This document shows, piece after piece, positions 1 to 9,266 of a DNA stretch of 64,000 bases (its first letter is position 1; each line of letters begins with the position of its first letter). The DNA lies in assembly GCF_002153605.1 (NCBI RefSeq), contig NZ_JOPG01000027.1, positions 29,416 to 93,415 on the forward strand, given 5' to 3'. A program made the translations under genes and the position numbers. This stretch comes from Acetobacter malorum (GTDB taxonomy: Bacteria > Pseudomonadota > Alphaproteobacteria > Acetobacterales > Acetobacteraceae). The notes below the pieces were generated by a model. The model saw nothing but the letters and a program-made list of their open reading frames with translations. It had not been told where the DNA came from and searched no databases.

Positions 1-15
1 GATCGCCGGCGGCCC

Positions 16-1458
16 ATGCGGCCTGTTGCGCCTGTACCTTCTGCTGATCTCCCTCTGGTGGCCATTGTTGGTCGCCCGAATGTGGGGAAATCAACACTGT
101 TTAACCGCCTTGTCGGCCGTCGTCAGGCGCTGGTGGCAGATACCCCCGGTGTTACGCGTGACCGTAAAGAAGGCCTTGCCCTGCTGCGCGGACGCACCAT
201 CCGTCTGGTAGATACGGCCGGCCTGGAAGAAGCCGCTCCGAACAGCCTGTTTGGCCGTATGCGTGCCTCTTCGGAAAGTGCTGTGCGCGAGGCTGTGCTC
301 GTCCTGTTCTGCATTGATGCCCGTGCCGGTATTACGCCCGCGGATGAGCATTTTGCGGCCTGGGTGCGCAAGCAGGGCCGTCCGGTTATGCTCGTGGCGA
401 ACAAGGCCGAAGGGCGTGGCGGTGCGGCTTCGGCTATGGAAGCCTATTCTCTGGGGCTTGGTGAACCGGTTGCGGTTTCTGCCGAGCATGGCGAAGGCCT
501 GTCCGACCTGATGGGCGAAATTGTCGAACATCTGCCGCCGGAACCGGAAGTCGAGTTTGAGGAAGACGAGGACGCATTTGAGGCTGATGCGGAAGCACTG
601 GACCCGGATGCGGAAATCGTTCTCCCGGCCCGGCCGCCCGGCCCGATCCGTATTGCCATTGTGGGTCGCCCCAATGCGGGGAAATCAACCCTTCTGAACG
701 CCCTGCTGGGTGAAGAGCGGATGATTACCGGCCCCGAACCCGGCCTGACGCGCGATTCTGTGGCGGTGACGCTGCATGATGAAGGCGACGTGTTTGAGGT
801 GGTGGATACGGCCGGTCTGCGTCGTAAAGCGCGGATTGATGAAGCTCTGGAAAAAATGTCGGTCTCAGCCTCCATCGAAGCCCTGAAAATGGCGGAAGTG
901 GCGGTGCTGGTTCTGGATGCCACGCTGGGTGTGCATGAGCAGGATTTGCAGATTGCCCGCCTGATTGAGCGCGAAGGCCGTGCCTGTGTTCTGGCGCTGA
1001 ACAAATGGGATGCGGTGGAAGACAGAAATGCCACGCGTCAGGCTATTTTGGACCGTCTGAGCATTTCTCTGGCGCAGATGCGCGGTGTGCCGGTGGTGAC
1101 GTTCTCTGCCCTGACAGGCGCATCCATTCATAGGCTTCTGCCTGCTGTCCGTGAGGCTTGTGCCGTGTGGAATGCACGTGTGCCGACCGGTGAGCTGAAC
1201 CGCTGGTTTGAGGATGCTCTGGAACGCCATGCCGCCCCACTGGTGGAAGGCCGCCGCCTGAAGCTGCGTTACATGACGCAGGTGAAGTCTCGTCCGCCGA
1301 CGTTCGTGATTTTTGGCACCCGTGCCGAGCAGACCCCGGAAGACTACAAGCGCTATCTGGTCAACGGGCTGCGTGAGACATTTAATCTGCCGGGCGTGCC
1401 GATCCGTCTGCAAACACGGGGCACGAAAAACCCCTATAATACCAAATCCAGATCATAA
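16..1458 (+). CDS. der: Ribosome biogenesis GTPase Der (EngA)
   Basis: Der is a tandem-domain GTPase that binds the 50S precursor and is needed for large-subunit maturation in the cytoplasm. Two G domains are visible. The first P-loop is GRPNVGKST at residues 19-27 and the second is GRPNAGKST at about 217-225. An acidic linker rich in Glu/Asp separates them, and a KH-like C-terminal domain ends in a basic tail. The length of 480 aa is close to the E. coli protein (490 aa). The ATG at 16 gives about 13 residues before the first G domain. Only 15 bases of upstream sequence are in the window, so an earlier start cannot be excluded. A strong hairpin terminator follows the stop codon. Confidence 0.96.
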   Translation: MRPVAPVPSADLPLVAIVGRPNVGKSTLFNRLVGRRQALVADTPGVTRDRKEGLALLRGRTIRLVDTAGLEEAAPNSLFGRMRASSESAVREAVLVLFCIDARAGITPADEHFAAWVRKQGRPVMLVANKAEGRGGAASAMEAYSLGLGEPVAVSAEHGEGLSDLMGEIVEHLPPEPEVEFEEDEDAFEADAEALDPDAEIVLPARPPGPIRIAIVGRPNAGKSTLLNALLGEERMITGPEPGLTRDSVAVTLHDEGDVFEVVDTAGLRRKARIDEALEKMSVSASIEALKMAEVAVLVLDATLGVHEQDLQIARLIEREGRACVLALNKWDAVEDRNATRQAILDRLSISLAQMRGVPVVTFSALTGASIHRLLPAVREACAVWNARVPTGELNRWFEDALERHAAPLVEGRRLKLRYMTQVKSRPPTFVIFGTRAEQTPEDYKRYLVNGLRETFNLPGVPIRLQTRGTKNPYNTKSRS

Positions 1459-1472
1459 AGCTGGGTTTGCTC

Positions 1473-1504
1473 AAAAGGGCTTCATGGCAACATGAAGCCC
1501 TTTT
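1473..1504. terminator. Bidirectional intrinsic terminator between der and gntP
   Basis: A perfect 14-bp inverted repeat (1473-1486 with 1491-1504) encloses a GCAA tetraloop. The stem is A-rich on the left and T-rich on the right, so it can terminate der on the plus strand and the convergent permease on the minus strand. Confidence 0.9.
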
Positions 1505-1512
1505 CTTTTGCC

Positions 1513-2856
1513 TTAATGAATGACCCAGGACAGAGGCAGGCAGATCAGCAGGCCGAGCACGGCAATCAGCGTTTCGATCATGGTCCAGCTGCGCAGGGTC
1601 TGGGAGAGGTTCATGCCCAGATATTCCTTCATCTGCCAGAACCCGGCATCGTTCATCAGGCTCAGTCCCACGGAACCTGCTCCGGTAACCAGCACCAGCA
1701 GTTCGGGCGAGACAGAATGTGAGGTTGCCAGAATAGGGCCGACAATGCCGGAGGCGGTGGTGGTGGCGACGGTGGCGGACCCGGTGGCGATGCGGACCAG
1801 CAGCGCCAGCATCCAGGCCAGAACCAGCAGCGGCACATGGGCTCCAAGCGCCAGATTGGTGATGGAGGCAGAAAGTCCGCTGTCAATCAGCTCCCGCCCG
1901 AAGCCGCCGCCGGCGCCAATCAGCAGCATGATGGTGGCTGTGGGCGCAAGGCACTCGTTGCTGAAGCGGAGAATGGTCTCACGCGACAGGCCGCTCAGGC
2001 TGCCCATCAGCCAGAAGGACATCAGAGTGGCCACCAGCAGGGCAATGTCTGTGTTGCCCAGAAAATGCAGAACCCGGTAGGGCAGGGCTGTGGCCGGCCA
2101 GAGGAGTTCTGCCAGCGCGCCACCCAGCATCAGGACAACGGGCATTAGCAGGGTTGCACAGGAGAGAGCAAAAGAGGGTAGCTTTTCGTGCTCAATCTGC
2201 CCGGTAAACTGGGCTTCCAGCGCAGTGGGGGCCAGCGTGCCAATGCGTGGCGCTATGTACCAGGTGTAAACTGGCCCGGCGAGCGCTGCGATGGGCGTGC
2301 CAATCACAATGCCCCAGAACAGTGTGCGGGCTGTATCCGCATGGTAGGCGGTAATGGCCAGCAAGGTGGCCGGGTGCGGCGGCACCATGGCGTGCGTGAC
2401 AGAAAGGGCTGCTGCCATCGGGAAGGCCAGCACAGGCAGGGGCAGATTATTCCGGCGGGACAGGATGATGACCAGCGGGATGAGCAGCACAAACCCGACC
2501 TCAAAAAACACCGGCAGTCCGACCAGCAGGCCAATGACCATCATGGCCCAGTTCAGCCGCTTTTTTCCGGCAATGCGGGAGATGGTCAGGGCGATCTGAT
2601 CCGCGCCGCCTGTTTCGGCCAGAATTTTCCCCAGCATGGTGCCAAGGGCCACAACTCCGGCCACATGACCCAGCACATGACCCATGCCGTTTTCAAAGGA
2701 GGCAATGGCCTGCTCGGTTGGCATGCCTGTGGCCAGAGCCAGCCCGACGGACACGATAAAAAGCGTGACGAAGGGGTTGAGGCGCACCACGCCGATCAGG
2801 AGCATGAGCAGGACGATGGCGGCGGCTGTCAGGCCAGAGGCAAGAAAAGGCGTCAT
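1513..2856 (-). CDS. GntP-family gluconate:H+ symporter
   Basis: An integral inner-membrane protein of 447 aa with about 12 or more hydrophobic segments. It matches the GntP family throughout, including the N-terminal region with LNPFVTLFIVS and the conserved stretch with VPPHPATLLAI near the middle. Family members import gluconate or related sugar acids with protons. In an acetic acid bacterium this would recover gluconate made by periplasmic glucose oxidation (inference). The start ATG at 2856 is followed directly by the first membrane segment. The gene stands alone, convergent with der and sharing its terminator, with no gluconate kinase beside it. Exact substrate is not determinable from sequence. 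Confidence 0.88.
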   Translation of the reverse strand: MTPFLASGLTAAAIVLLMLLIGVVRLNPFVTLFIVSVGLALATGMPTEQAIASFENGMGHVLGHVAGVVALGTMLGKILAETGGADQIALTISRIAGKKRLNWAMMVIGLLVGLPVFFEVGFVLLIPLVIILSRRNNLPLPVLAFPMAAALSVTHAMVPPHPATLLAITAYHADTARTLFWGIVIGTPIAALAGPVYTWYIAPRIGTLAPTALEAQFTGQIEHEKLPSFALSCATLLMPVVLMLGGALAELLWPATALPYRVLHFLGNTDIALLVATLMSFWLMGSLSGLSRETILRFSNECLAPTATIMLLIGAGGGFGRELIDSGLSASITNLALGAHVPLLVLAWMLALLVRIATGSATVATTTASGIVGPILATSHSVSPELLVLVTGAGSVGLSLMNDAGFWQMKEYLGMNLSQTLRSWTMIETLIAVLGLLICLPLSWVIH

Positions 2857-3169
2857 CTGCTGAGGATGGAGCGGGACGCGGCGCGAATGTCAACCATTTG
2901 CTTGGGGCGTTACGGAGCCACTTCCTGACAGAAGCAGGGGTAGAAAACCCTAAACCAATCAAGAAAAAGAGATTTTCTTTATTTGAAAAACGAATAAGTA
3001 ATATTTCATATGGAAGCACAATCGCGTGTGCTTCTCAGGCAGCCTGCCGCGTGGTGAGGCTCTTATAAAGACTGCCGCAGCCTGTTTGGTCTTTCCCTTT
3101 AAGGCTCAGGATGGCACAGAAGCCCCCCGGCGCAAGACGTTACGTATCAGAAAAGGAACGACCAGGCTG
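2857..3169. other. Divergent intergenic region, gntP / MFS exporter
   Basis: 313 bases without a convincing gene. Positions 2940-3015 are clearly AT-rich and probably hold the promoters of the two divergent genes. A reading frame runs into the MFS gene from 3026, but its first 48 residues do not look like a transporter N terminus. I see no clear operator or RNA gene. Confidence 0.5.
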
Positions 3170-4579
3170 ATGAATGAACTTGCGCAAACAGCAGGCAAAT
3201 CCCCCCAGACAAAAAGTGCCGATGGTCTGTTTGGCCCCGCCCGGACATGGGCCATGCTGGCGGTTTCCCTCTCCGTGCTGATGGCCTTGCTGGATTATGC
3301 CATTGCCAATGTGGCCCTGCCTGACATTGCGCGGGATCTGCACGCGTCGTCATCAGCGTCCATCTGGGTGGTGAATGCGTATCAGCTGGCTAGTCTGGTT
3401 TCTCTGCTGCCTCTGGCGGCGCTGGGGAGCAAAGTCGGGTTTTCCCGCATGTGCCAGTTCGGGATCATCCTGTTCATGGGGTCTTCCGTGCTGTGTGCGA
3501 TGGCCACGACCCTCCCTGCGCTGGCTGCGGCCCGTGTGCTGCAAGGGGTTGGTGGGGCCTGTATTCTGAGCGTGAATATTGCGCTGGTCCGTTACATTTA
3601 TCCGCATGCAGAAATTGGGAAGGGCATTGCGCTGAATGGCGTTGTGGTCGCTATGGGTGTGGCCCTTGGGCCAACGGCGGCGGCGGCTATTCTGACAGTA
3701 GCATCCTGGCCGTGGTTGTTCTGGGTCAATTTGCCGCTGGGCGCTGCGGCCCTGTTCATGGCCTTTCGTGCTCTGCCAGTAACGCCACGCAGCACGTCCC
3801 GCCCGGATATTACCGGCAGCGTCTTGTGCATGCTGGCCTTTGGCGCGCTGGTAATGGGCGGGGACGGGCTGGCGCATCAGTCCGGCATATTGCTGTCCTG
3901 TGTTCTGATTGGTGTCGGGTTACTGTCCGGTCTGTTGCTGATTCAGCGGGAAAGCGGACTGCCGCAGCCTATTCTGCCGGTTGATATGCTGGCGAAGCCG
4001 GATTTTGCCATTGCCTTCATGACGGGCTTTTGCGGCTTTGTGGCCTCCAATTTCTACATCATTTCCATGCCGTTTACGCTGCATGATGTGCTGGGGATGA
4101 GCCCGGCTGCGACGGGCCTGCTGATTACGCCATGGCCAATCGGCATTATGTCCGCAGCGCCACTGGTGCGGCGGCTGGCGGATACGGTGTCCGCTGGTGT
4201 GCTTTCATCCATCGGCCTGCTGATGACGGCGACAGGGTTTTTCCTGTTGTGGATGATGCCCGCTCATCCCACCGCCTTTGATATCGTCTGGCGGACATGG
4301 CTGGCCGGGTGTGGTTTTGGCTTGTTTCAGCCGCCCAATAACCGCGCCATGATGGTCTCGGCGTCCCATGCGCGGGCCGGGGGCGCCAGCGGGATGGTGC
4401 AGGTCGCGCGTCAGGCCGGGCAGACGTGTGGGGCGATGGGGGTTGCGGCCTTTTTCTCCCTGTTTGCACACGGGGCGGCGCTGAAATGCCTGCTTATGGC
4501 CAGCTGTGTAGCGGCCTTTGCGGCGTTGCTGAGTTCAAGCCGACTGCTGGCAAGAAAGAAGATCGCAAAAAAGGCCTGA
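3170..4579 (+). CDS. MFS transporter, DHA2 (EmrB/QacA-like) family
   Basis: A 469-residue integral membrane protein of the major facilitator superfamily. The first membrane segment (with LSVLMALLDYAIANVALPDI) is the typical DHA2 TM1 with a membrane-embedded acidic residue. The segment around RVLQGVGGACIL corresponds to the motif found in the drug:H+ antiporter branch. Such proteins export toxic compounds or dyes with protons across the inner membrane. The ATG at 3170 is preferred because an AAAGGAACG-type ribosome binding site lies just upstream and the protein then begins with a short hydrophilic leader. The frame stays open to 3026, so a longer form is possible. No membrane-fusion partner is adjacent. 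Substrate unknown. Confidence 0.82.
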   Translation: MNELAQTAGKSPQTKSADGLFGPARTWAMLAVSLSVLMALLDYAIANVALPDIARDLHASSSASIWVVNAYQLASLVSLLPLAALGSKVGFSRMCQFGIILFMGSSVLCAMATTLPALAAARVLQGVGGACILSVNIALVRYIYPHAEIGKGIALNGVVVAMGVALGPTAAAAILTVASWPWLFWVNLPLGAAALFMAFRALPVTPRSTSRPDITGSVLCMLAFGALVMGGDGLAHQSGILLSCVLIGVGLLSGLLLIQRESGLPQPILPVDMLAKPDFAIAFMTGFCGFVASNFYIISMPFTLHDVLGMSPAATGLLITPWPIGIMSAAPLVRRLADTVSAGVLSSIGLLMTATGFFLLWMMPAHPTAFDIVWRTWLAGCGFGLFQPPNNRAMMVSASHARAGGASGMVQVARQAGQTCGAMGVAAFFSLFAHGAALKCLLMASCVAAFAALLSSSRLLARKKIAKKA

Positions 4580-4591
4580 GAGAAAACAGAT

Positions 4592-4626
4592 AAAAAAAGG
4601 GCTGGCACGCGGGGAGCGGCCAGCCC
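4592..4626 (-). terminator. Intrinsic terminator of gshA
   Basis: An 8-bp GC-rich stem (4599-4606 with 4619-4626) is followed, on the minus strand, by seven T residues. It lies just after the stop codon of the glutamate-cysteine ligase gene. On the plus strand no T-run follows, so it mainly serves the minus strand. Confidence 0.8.
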
Positions 4627-4643
4627 GAAAAATGGAAGCGGGA

Positions 4644-6071
4644 TCAGATCTCGCTTTCACCAAAAATGCGGGTCACATCGCCGCTCCATGCGCCGTAATA
4701 GCGCTCCAGCCAGCGTTCGGCCTGCGTGGGGCCGCCGGCAGCCATGGCGGTCAGCGGGGCGAGATAGGCCCATTCTTCCCGCTCATTCTCATCCACAAAG
4801 CCACGGGCCTGAAGGCCATCCATGGCAATACCGATGACCTGTGCAGCCAGATCCCGCACGGTGCCCTGGCCCCACGGCGTATTCAGCGCCTGAGACGGCA
4901 CGAGAGAGCGCAGCTTGACGTAATCTTCCCACGGGCGGTCACACACCAGTTCATAGGCGGATTCAAGAGCAGCATCGTCATAAAGCAGGCCAACCCACAG
5001 GGCAGACTGGGCGAGCATCATTTCTGCTGAGCCTGCATCGGCCCCGCGCATTTCCAGAAACTGCTTGAGGCGCACATCCGGGAAGGCGGTGGAGATGTGG
5101 TTTTCAAAGTCGGCCAGCGTGGGGGTGACGTCTTCCAGACCGTCCTGACGGTCTCCGTTCATCCAGGCGCGGAAGGAGCGGCCAGAGACATCCCGCATCT
5201 TGCCATCACGCATGATGAAATACATGGGCACATCCAGCACCCATTCCGCATAGCGTTCAAAGCCAAAGTCTTTTTCAAACACGCAGGCTGGCATGCCAGA
5301 GCGGGCGTTGTCCGTATCCGTCCAGATGCGGGCGCGGTTGGAGAGGTAGTTGTTCGGCTTGCCCTCAAAGAACGGGGAGTTGGCGAACAGAGCGGTGGCC
5401 ACCGGCTGCAGGGCGAGGGCGACCTGCATCTTGCGGACCATATCCTGCTCGGACCCGAAATCCAGATTAACCTGCACGGTGCAGGTGCGCTGCATCATGT
5501 CCAGCCCGAGCTTGCCGACCTTGGGCATATAGTTGCGCATGATGGCGTAGCGGGATTTGGGCATCCACGGCAGATCTTCCCGCGTGGCGGTCGGGTGGAA
5601 GCCCAGCGGGCTGAACCCCAGACCCAGCTTGCGGGCCAGCGGGCGCACGGACTCATAATGTCTGTCCAGCTCTTCCGCGGTTTCATGCAGCGTTTGCAGC
5701 GGCGCACCAGAGAGCTCGAACTGCCCGGCAGGCTCCAGAGAAATGCCTGCGCCTTTGGCGTCTTCAATGCCCTTCAGGCCAATAATCTTGCCTTCATCCA
5801 GAATGGGTTCCCAGTCATCCGGCTCCACTTCCTGCAGGCCATTCAGCAGATCTTCAATGCCTGCCGGGCTGTAGGGTGGTGTGGCGTAGGCCGGGCGGCC
5901 AGCCTGCGGGCTGGAACCGTTGGCAGCAGCTTCCGGCCGCACCCAGCCAAATTTTTCATGCTCTGTGCCAATGCGCCATGAGTCGCGGGGCTTGCACCCT
6001 TTGGCAAAAACCTCAGCCAGCTGAGAAACTGAGCGAACGGGTGTGTCGTCGTGGGCATCGGCGTGAGACAT
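4644..6071 (-). CDS. gshA: Glutamate-cysteine ligase (GCS2 type)
   Basis: Catalyses ATP-dependent joining of glutamate and cysteine, the first step of glutathione synthesis in the cytoplasm. The 475-aa protein belongs to the GCS2/plant-type group usual in alphaproteobacteria. Visible family features are RIGTEHEKFGW near residue 33, ISLEPAGQFELSGAP near 110, and MQRTCTVQVNLDF near 190, which line the substrate pocket in the family. It follows rsmE on the same strand with a 72-base gap, a gene order (ubiA diverging from rsmE-gshA) common in alphaproteobacteria. The second enzyme, gshB, is 42 kb away at 47965-48966. A hairpin terminator follows. Confidence 0.94.
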   Translation of the reverse strand: MSHADAHDDTPVRSVSQLAEVFAKGCKPRDSWRIGTEHEKFGWVRPEAAANGSSPQAGRPAYATPPYSPAGIEDLLNGLQEVEPDDWEPILDEGKIIGLKGIEDAKGAGISLEPAGQFELSGAPLQTLHETAEELDRHYESVRPLARKLGLGFSPLGFHPTATREDLPWMPKSRYAIMRNYMPKVGKLGLDMMQRTCTVQVNLDFGSEQDMVRKMQVALALQPVATALFANSPFFEGKPNNYLSNRARIWTDTDNARSGMPACVFEKDFGFERYAEWVLDVPMYFIMRDGKMRDVSGRSFRAWMNGDRQDGLEDVTPTLADFENHISTAFPDVRLKQFLEMRGADAGSAEMMLAQSALWVGLLYDDAALESAYELVCDRPWEDYVKLRSLVPSQALNTPWGQGTVRDLAAQVIGIAMDGLQARGFVDENEREEWAYLAPLTAMAAGGPTQAERWLERYYGAWSGDVTRIFGESEI

Positions 6072-6143
6072 TAGAAATCACTGTTCCTTGAAAAACAGCC
6101 CGGCTGCAGGACGCGGGCCAGAACGAAGGTAAAGGTATTCTGA

Positions 6144-6902
6144 CTAATCCTGAGCAGAGCGCAAGCCGTCGCCCATAAGCGCCAGTCCTGCGGCAACTGC
6201 GGTATCAGCCCGCAAAACCAGCGGCCCCAGAGAAATGGGGATAATGGCAGGACGTGCAAGGAGGGTGCGGCATTCCGCATCGGAAAAGCCGCCTTCCGGG
6301 CCAATCAGCAGGCCATCTCCCGCACGGGCATCCCGCAGGGTGTGGTGGAGGGAAACACCCCGGTCTTCAGCCCGTTCCATAGCCGTAAACAGGCGTGCAT
6401 CCTCAGGCCATGCGCCCAGAAGGCTGGCCAGCGGGCAGGGCTCGGCAATGGTGGGGATATCCAGCCGCTCACACTGTTCGGAGGCTTCGGTGGCGATGGT
6501 CGCCAGCCGTTCCGGGTTGGTGCGGTGGGTGTTGGTGCGTTCGGTGATGAGGGGCAGGAAGCGCGTTACCCCCAGTTCCGTGCCCATGCGCAGGACCATA
6601 TCCGTTGCGTCGCGCTTGAGCAGCGCGAAGGCGAGAACAAGGTCCGGTTGCTGGCTGGGAGGGCGCAGACGTTCCGTGAGTGTCAGGCTGCCGCGATCCT
6701 TGCGAATCTCGCCCAGACTGGCCAGCCATTCACCCATGTCTGCATTGAAGACGCGAACGGAATCCCCGGCCTTTTTGCGCATCACCGTGCCCAGATAGCG
6801 CGCCTGTGCCGGGCTGAGCAGGCAGGACGTGCCAGCTTCCGCCGGGCCATCTGCGGCGTCCTGCGGCACAAAAAGACGGGGAAGATGCTCGGGCGAACTC
6901 AT
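6144..6902 (-). CDS. rsmE: 16S rRNA (uracil(1498)-N3)-methyltransferase RsmE
   Basis: Methylates U1498 of 16S rRNA in the assembled 30S subunit using S-adenosylmethionine. The 252-aa protein has an N-terminal PUA-like region and a C-terminal SPOUT knot domain. The knot signatures LIGPEGGFSDAE and LGPLVLRADTAVAAGLA near the C terminus are diagnostic. The ATG at 6902 gives a normal length for the family. It is the first gene of a probable rsmE-gshA unit and is divergent from ubiA with about 180 bases between them. Confidence 0.94.
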   Translation of the reverse strand: MSSPEHLPRLFVPQDAADGPAEAGTSCLLSPAQARYLGTVMRKKAGDSVRVFNADMGEWLASLGEIRKDRGSLTLTERLRPPSQQPDLVLAFALLKRDATDMVLRMGTELGVTRFLPLITERTNTHRTNPERLATIATEASEQCERLDIPTIAEPCPLASLLGAWPEDARLFTAMERAEDRGVSLHHTLRDARAGDGLLIGPEGGFSDAECRTLLARPAIIPISLGPLVLRADTAVAAGLALMGDGLRSAQD

Positions 6903-7079
6903 GGCATTCAGCGATCAGGCAGGTTGGAACGGGAAGGGAGACACGGTCCGGCGGATCGTTCTCGCAGTGATATGGTTGTTTAGGCGGTAATGCCGTTCTG
7001 CGCAAAGAGGTTCATGCCAGAGGGTAATTTATGGCATACCCCCGGCACTGCTGTGTTTGGTTAAAGGACCGCCTGTATC

Positions 7080-7997
7080 GTGTCAGCTTCTTCCGGTCAT
7101 ACCGACATCCGGGTCACGGGCTGGATTGCCCGCCTGCCTCCGGCCCTGCGCCCTTATGCTCTGCTGGCGCGGCTGGACCGGCCTATTGGCACATGGCTGC
7201 TGTTTTTGCCGGGTATCTGGGGGATTCTGCTGCCGCAGGGCGTGCCCGTTGCGGAGCGTGTGCGGCTGATTGTGCTGTTTGGCATTGGCAGTCTTGTCAT
7301 GCGGGCAGCGGGCTGCGTGGTGAATGACATGTGGGACCGTGATATTGACCGGCAGGTGGCCCGCACGGCTGGCCGCCCGCTGGCCTCCGGTGCTCTGCGG
7401 ATGCGGCATGCTGTGCTGTTTCTGGCTATCCTGCTGGCGATTGGTCTGTCCATCCTGCTGCAACTGAACGGGCTTTCTCAGATTCTCGGGGCGTCCTCGC
7501 TGGTGCTGGTGGCCCTGTATCCGCTAGCCAAGCGGTTTACATGGTGGCCGCAGCTTGTGATGGGCTTTACCTTCGGGTTCGGGGCGCCGCTGGGCTACGC
7601 GGCTGCGGCAGGCCATCTCTCCCTCGCACAGCTGGCGCTGTATGCGGCAACCATCGTCTGGCAGCTGGGGTTTGATACCATCTACGGCTTTCAGGATATG
7701 GAAGATGACGCCCGCATTGGTGTGAAATCCACATCACGCCTCATGGCCGGGCGGGCACGGGCTTTTATTGGCACCTGTTACGTGCTGATGGTGGTGTTGC
7801 TGGCGGTGGCGGCACTGCTTGCTGGTGTGGACATTCTTTTCTGGCCGGTCTTGTTGCTGCCGGTCTTTCTGCTGTGGCGGCAGGTTGTGGGGGTTAATCC
7901 AGCCGACCCCGCTTTGTGTCTGGCGCAGTTCCGTGCCAACCGGGAAATTGGTTTTGCGGTGGCGCTGGCGCTGCTGGCGGGTTTGGTCGCCTTTTAA
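7080..7997 (+). CDS. ubiA: 4-hydroxybenzoate polyprenyltransferase UbiA
   Basis: Attaches the polyprenyl side chain to 4-hydroxybenzoate in ubiquinone synthesis, within the inner membrane. The 305-aa protein has the two aspartate-rich motifs of the family: NDMWDRDIDRQVARTAGRP near residues 82-100, and the second region DTIYGFQDMEDD. Eight or nine hydrophobic segments surround them. The start is a GTG at 7080 with AAAGGA about ten bases upstream. Ubiquinone is the electron carrier feeding terminal quinol oxidases in acetic acid bacteria. COQ9, another ubiquinone factor, lies at 26769-27434. Confidence 0.94.
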   Translation: MSASSGHTDIRVTGWIARLPPALRPYALLARLDRPIGTWLLFLPGIWGILLPQGVPVAERVRLIVLFGIGSLVMRAAGCVVNDMWDRDIDRQVARTAGRPLASGALRMRHAVLFLAILLAIGLSILLQLNGLSQILGASSLVLVALYPLAKRFTWWPQLVMGFTFGFGAPLGYAAAAGHLSLAQLALYAATIVWQLGFDTIYGFQDMEDDARIGVKSTSRLMAGRARAFIGTCYVLMVVLLAVAALLAGVDILFWPVLLLPVFLLWRQVVGVNPADPALCLAQFRANREIGFAVALALLAGLVAF

Positions 7998-8147
7998 AAG
8001 CAGCTGCCGGCGTTGTGTTTGTTAAGCTGGCAGCATCAAGAGAGAACATAATCTTTCTGTCGGGACAGTAATGAATGGGGCTAGGTCAGGTTATGACCCC
8101 GCTCTTTTCTGTTTTATAGGAAAGTCATTGGCACAGTTGTTCTGAAA

Positions 8148-8164
8148 ATGAGAAATATTCTCAT
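8148..8164 (+). promoter_or_regulatory. Irr (ICE)-like operator upstream of mbfA
   Basis: A perfect 7-3-7 inverted repeat, ATGAGAA-ATA-TTCTCAT, lies 49 bases before the mbfA start. Its core AGAA-N3-TTCT equals the core of the iron-control element bound by Irr in alphaproteobacteria (consensus TTTAGAA-N3-TTCTAAA). Irr is known to repress mbfA in Agrobacterium. Binding here is inferred. Confidence 0.6.
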
Positions 8165-8213
8165 TATGTAAGAATAAATTGAGACTTATCCTGAAAATGT
8201 ATATGCGGGGCAG

Positions 8214-9170
8214 ATGCGTAAATTTACAGCCCTGACTGAACAGGAAATTCTTGCTCTGGCCATTTCCAATGAGGAAGAGGACGGCCGCATCTATGCGGAC
8301 TTTTCCTATGCCTTGCAGGAAAACTACCCTGATACCGCGAAAATCTTCGCGGATATGGTGCATGAGGAAGATGACCACAGGCGGCATCTGATTGATGTCT
8401 ATGTCCGGCGTTTTGGGGATCATATTCCTCTCATTCGTCGGCAGGATATTGCCGGGTTCATGCCGCGTAAGCCTGCCTGGCAAATTCAGGGGCAGGGTAT
8501 TGAGGTCGTGCGGCGCTACGCGGAGGACATGGAGCGCGATGCGGCCCGCTTTTACCGTCAGGCAGCCCTCCGCACCAACGATGCTGAAACCCGCAAACTG
8601 CTGGGTGACCTCGCAACAGCAGAAGATCAGCATGGGCGTGCCGCCAGTGATATGGCCTCTCGCCATCTGACGGACGACAAGCGGGATGATGAAGACGAAA
8701 ACGCCCGGCGGCGCTTTGTGCTCCAGATTGTGCAGCCCGGTCTTGTGGGGCTGATGGACGGCTCTGTCTCCACACTCGCCCCGGTTTTCGCCGCAGCCTT
8801 TGCCACGCATGACCCGCACAGCGCATTTCTGGTCGGGCTGGCGGCCTCTTTGGGGGCCGGGATCTCCATGGGGTTCGCGGAAGCGCTTTCTGATGATGGC
8901 GCGTTGTCCGGGCGCGGCAAGCCGCTCATCCGGGGGCTGGTGTGCGGGGCTATGACCATGGCGGGTGGTATTGGTCATACCCTGCCGTTCCTGATTGACT
9001 CCTTCAGCGCAGCTATGACGGTGGCTATTGCCGTGGTGGTGATTGAGCTGTTCCTGATCTCATGGATCCGGTGGCGCTATCAGGACACGCCCTTTGGCTC
9101 GGCCATTGTGCAGATTGTGTTTGGCGGAGCGCTGGTTTTTCTGGCCGGGGTGCTGATCGGCAGTTCCTGA
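8214..9170 (+). CDS. mbfA: Membrane-bound ferritin MbfA (ferritin-like + VIT1/CCC1 domain)
   Basis: A 318-residue protein with two parts. Residues 1 to about 160 form a ferritin-like (rubrerythrin-type) four-helix domain with metal-ligand pairs E52-H55 and E137-H140 plus E20-E22, E104 and E107. Residues from about 170 to the end form a VIT1/CCC1-like membrane domain of about five segments, beginning with [20 protein letters not shown]. Known MbfA proteins export iron from the cytoplasm and protect against iron and peroxide stress. The start at 8214 has a weak ribosome binding site (GGGG) but the protein aligns with family N termini. An Irr-like operator lies upstream, fitting derepression when iron is plentiful. 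Confidence 0.9.
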   Translation: MRKFTALTEQEILALAISNEEEDGRIYADFSYALQENYPDTAKIFADMVHEEDDHRRHLIDVYVRRFGDHIPLIRRQDIAGFMPRKPAWQIQGQGIEVVRRYAEDMERDAARFYRQAALRTNDAETRKLLGDLATAEDQHGRAASDMASRHLTDDKRDDEDENARRRFVLQIVQPGLVGLMDGSVSTLAPVFAAAFATHDPHSAFLVGLAASLGAGISMGFAEALSDDGALSGRGKPLIRGLVCGAMTMAGGIGHTLPFLIDSFSAAMTVAIAVVVIELFLISWIRWRYQDTPFGSAIVQIVFGGALVFLAGVLIGSS

Positions 9171-9266
9171 GCACCGTCCTCTGTTATCCCGCTGCGGCTG
9201 GTGGCATACTGCGCCTGCCATAATAAAGGCCCGGGCAAGGTGTTTGCTGGCGGCTTATGGTCACCA

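Noticed and set aside
2188..2928. Plus-strand frame of 246 codons opposite the gluconate permease
   Set aside because: Gly/Gln/His-rich shadow of a membrane-protein gene; the minus-strand GntP match is clear.
8003..8034. 6-bp hairpin after ubiA considered as a terminator
   Set aside because: The loop is 20 bases and there is no T-run, so it is not convincing.
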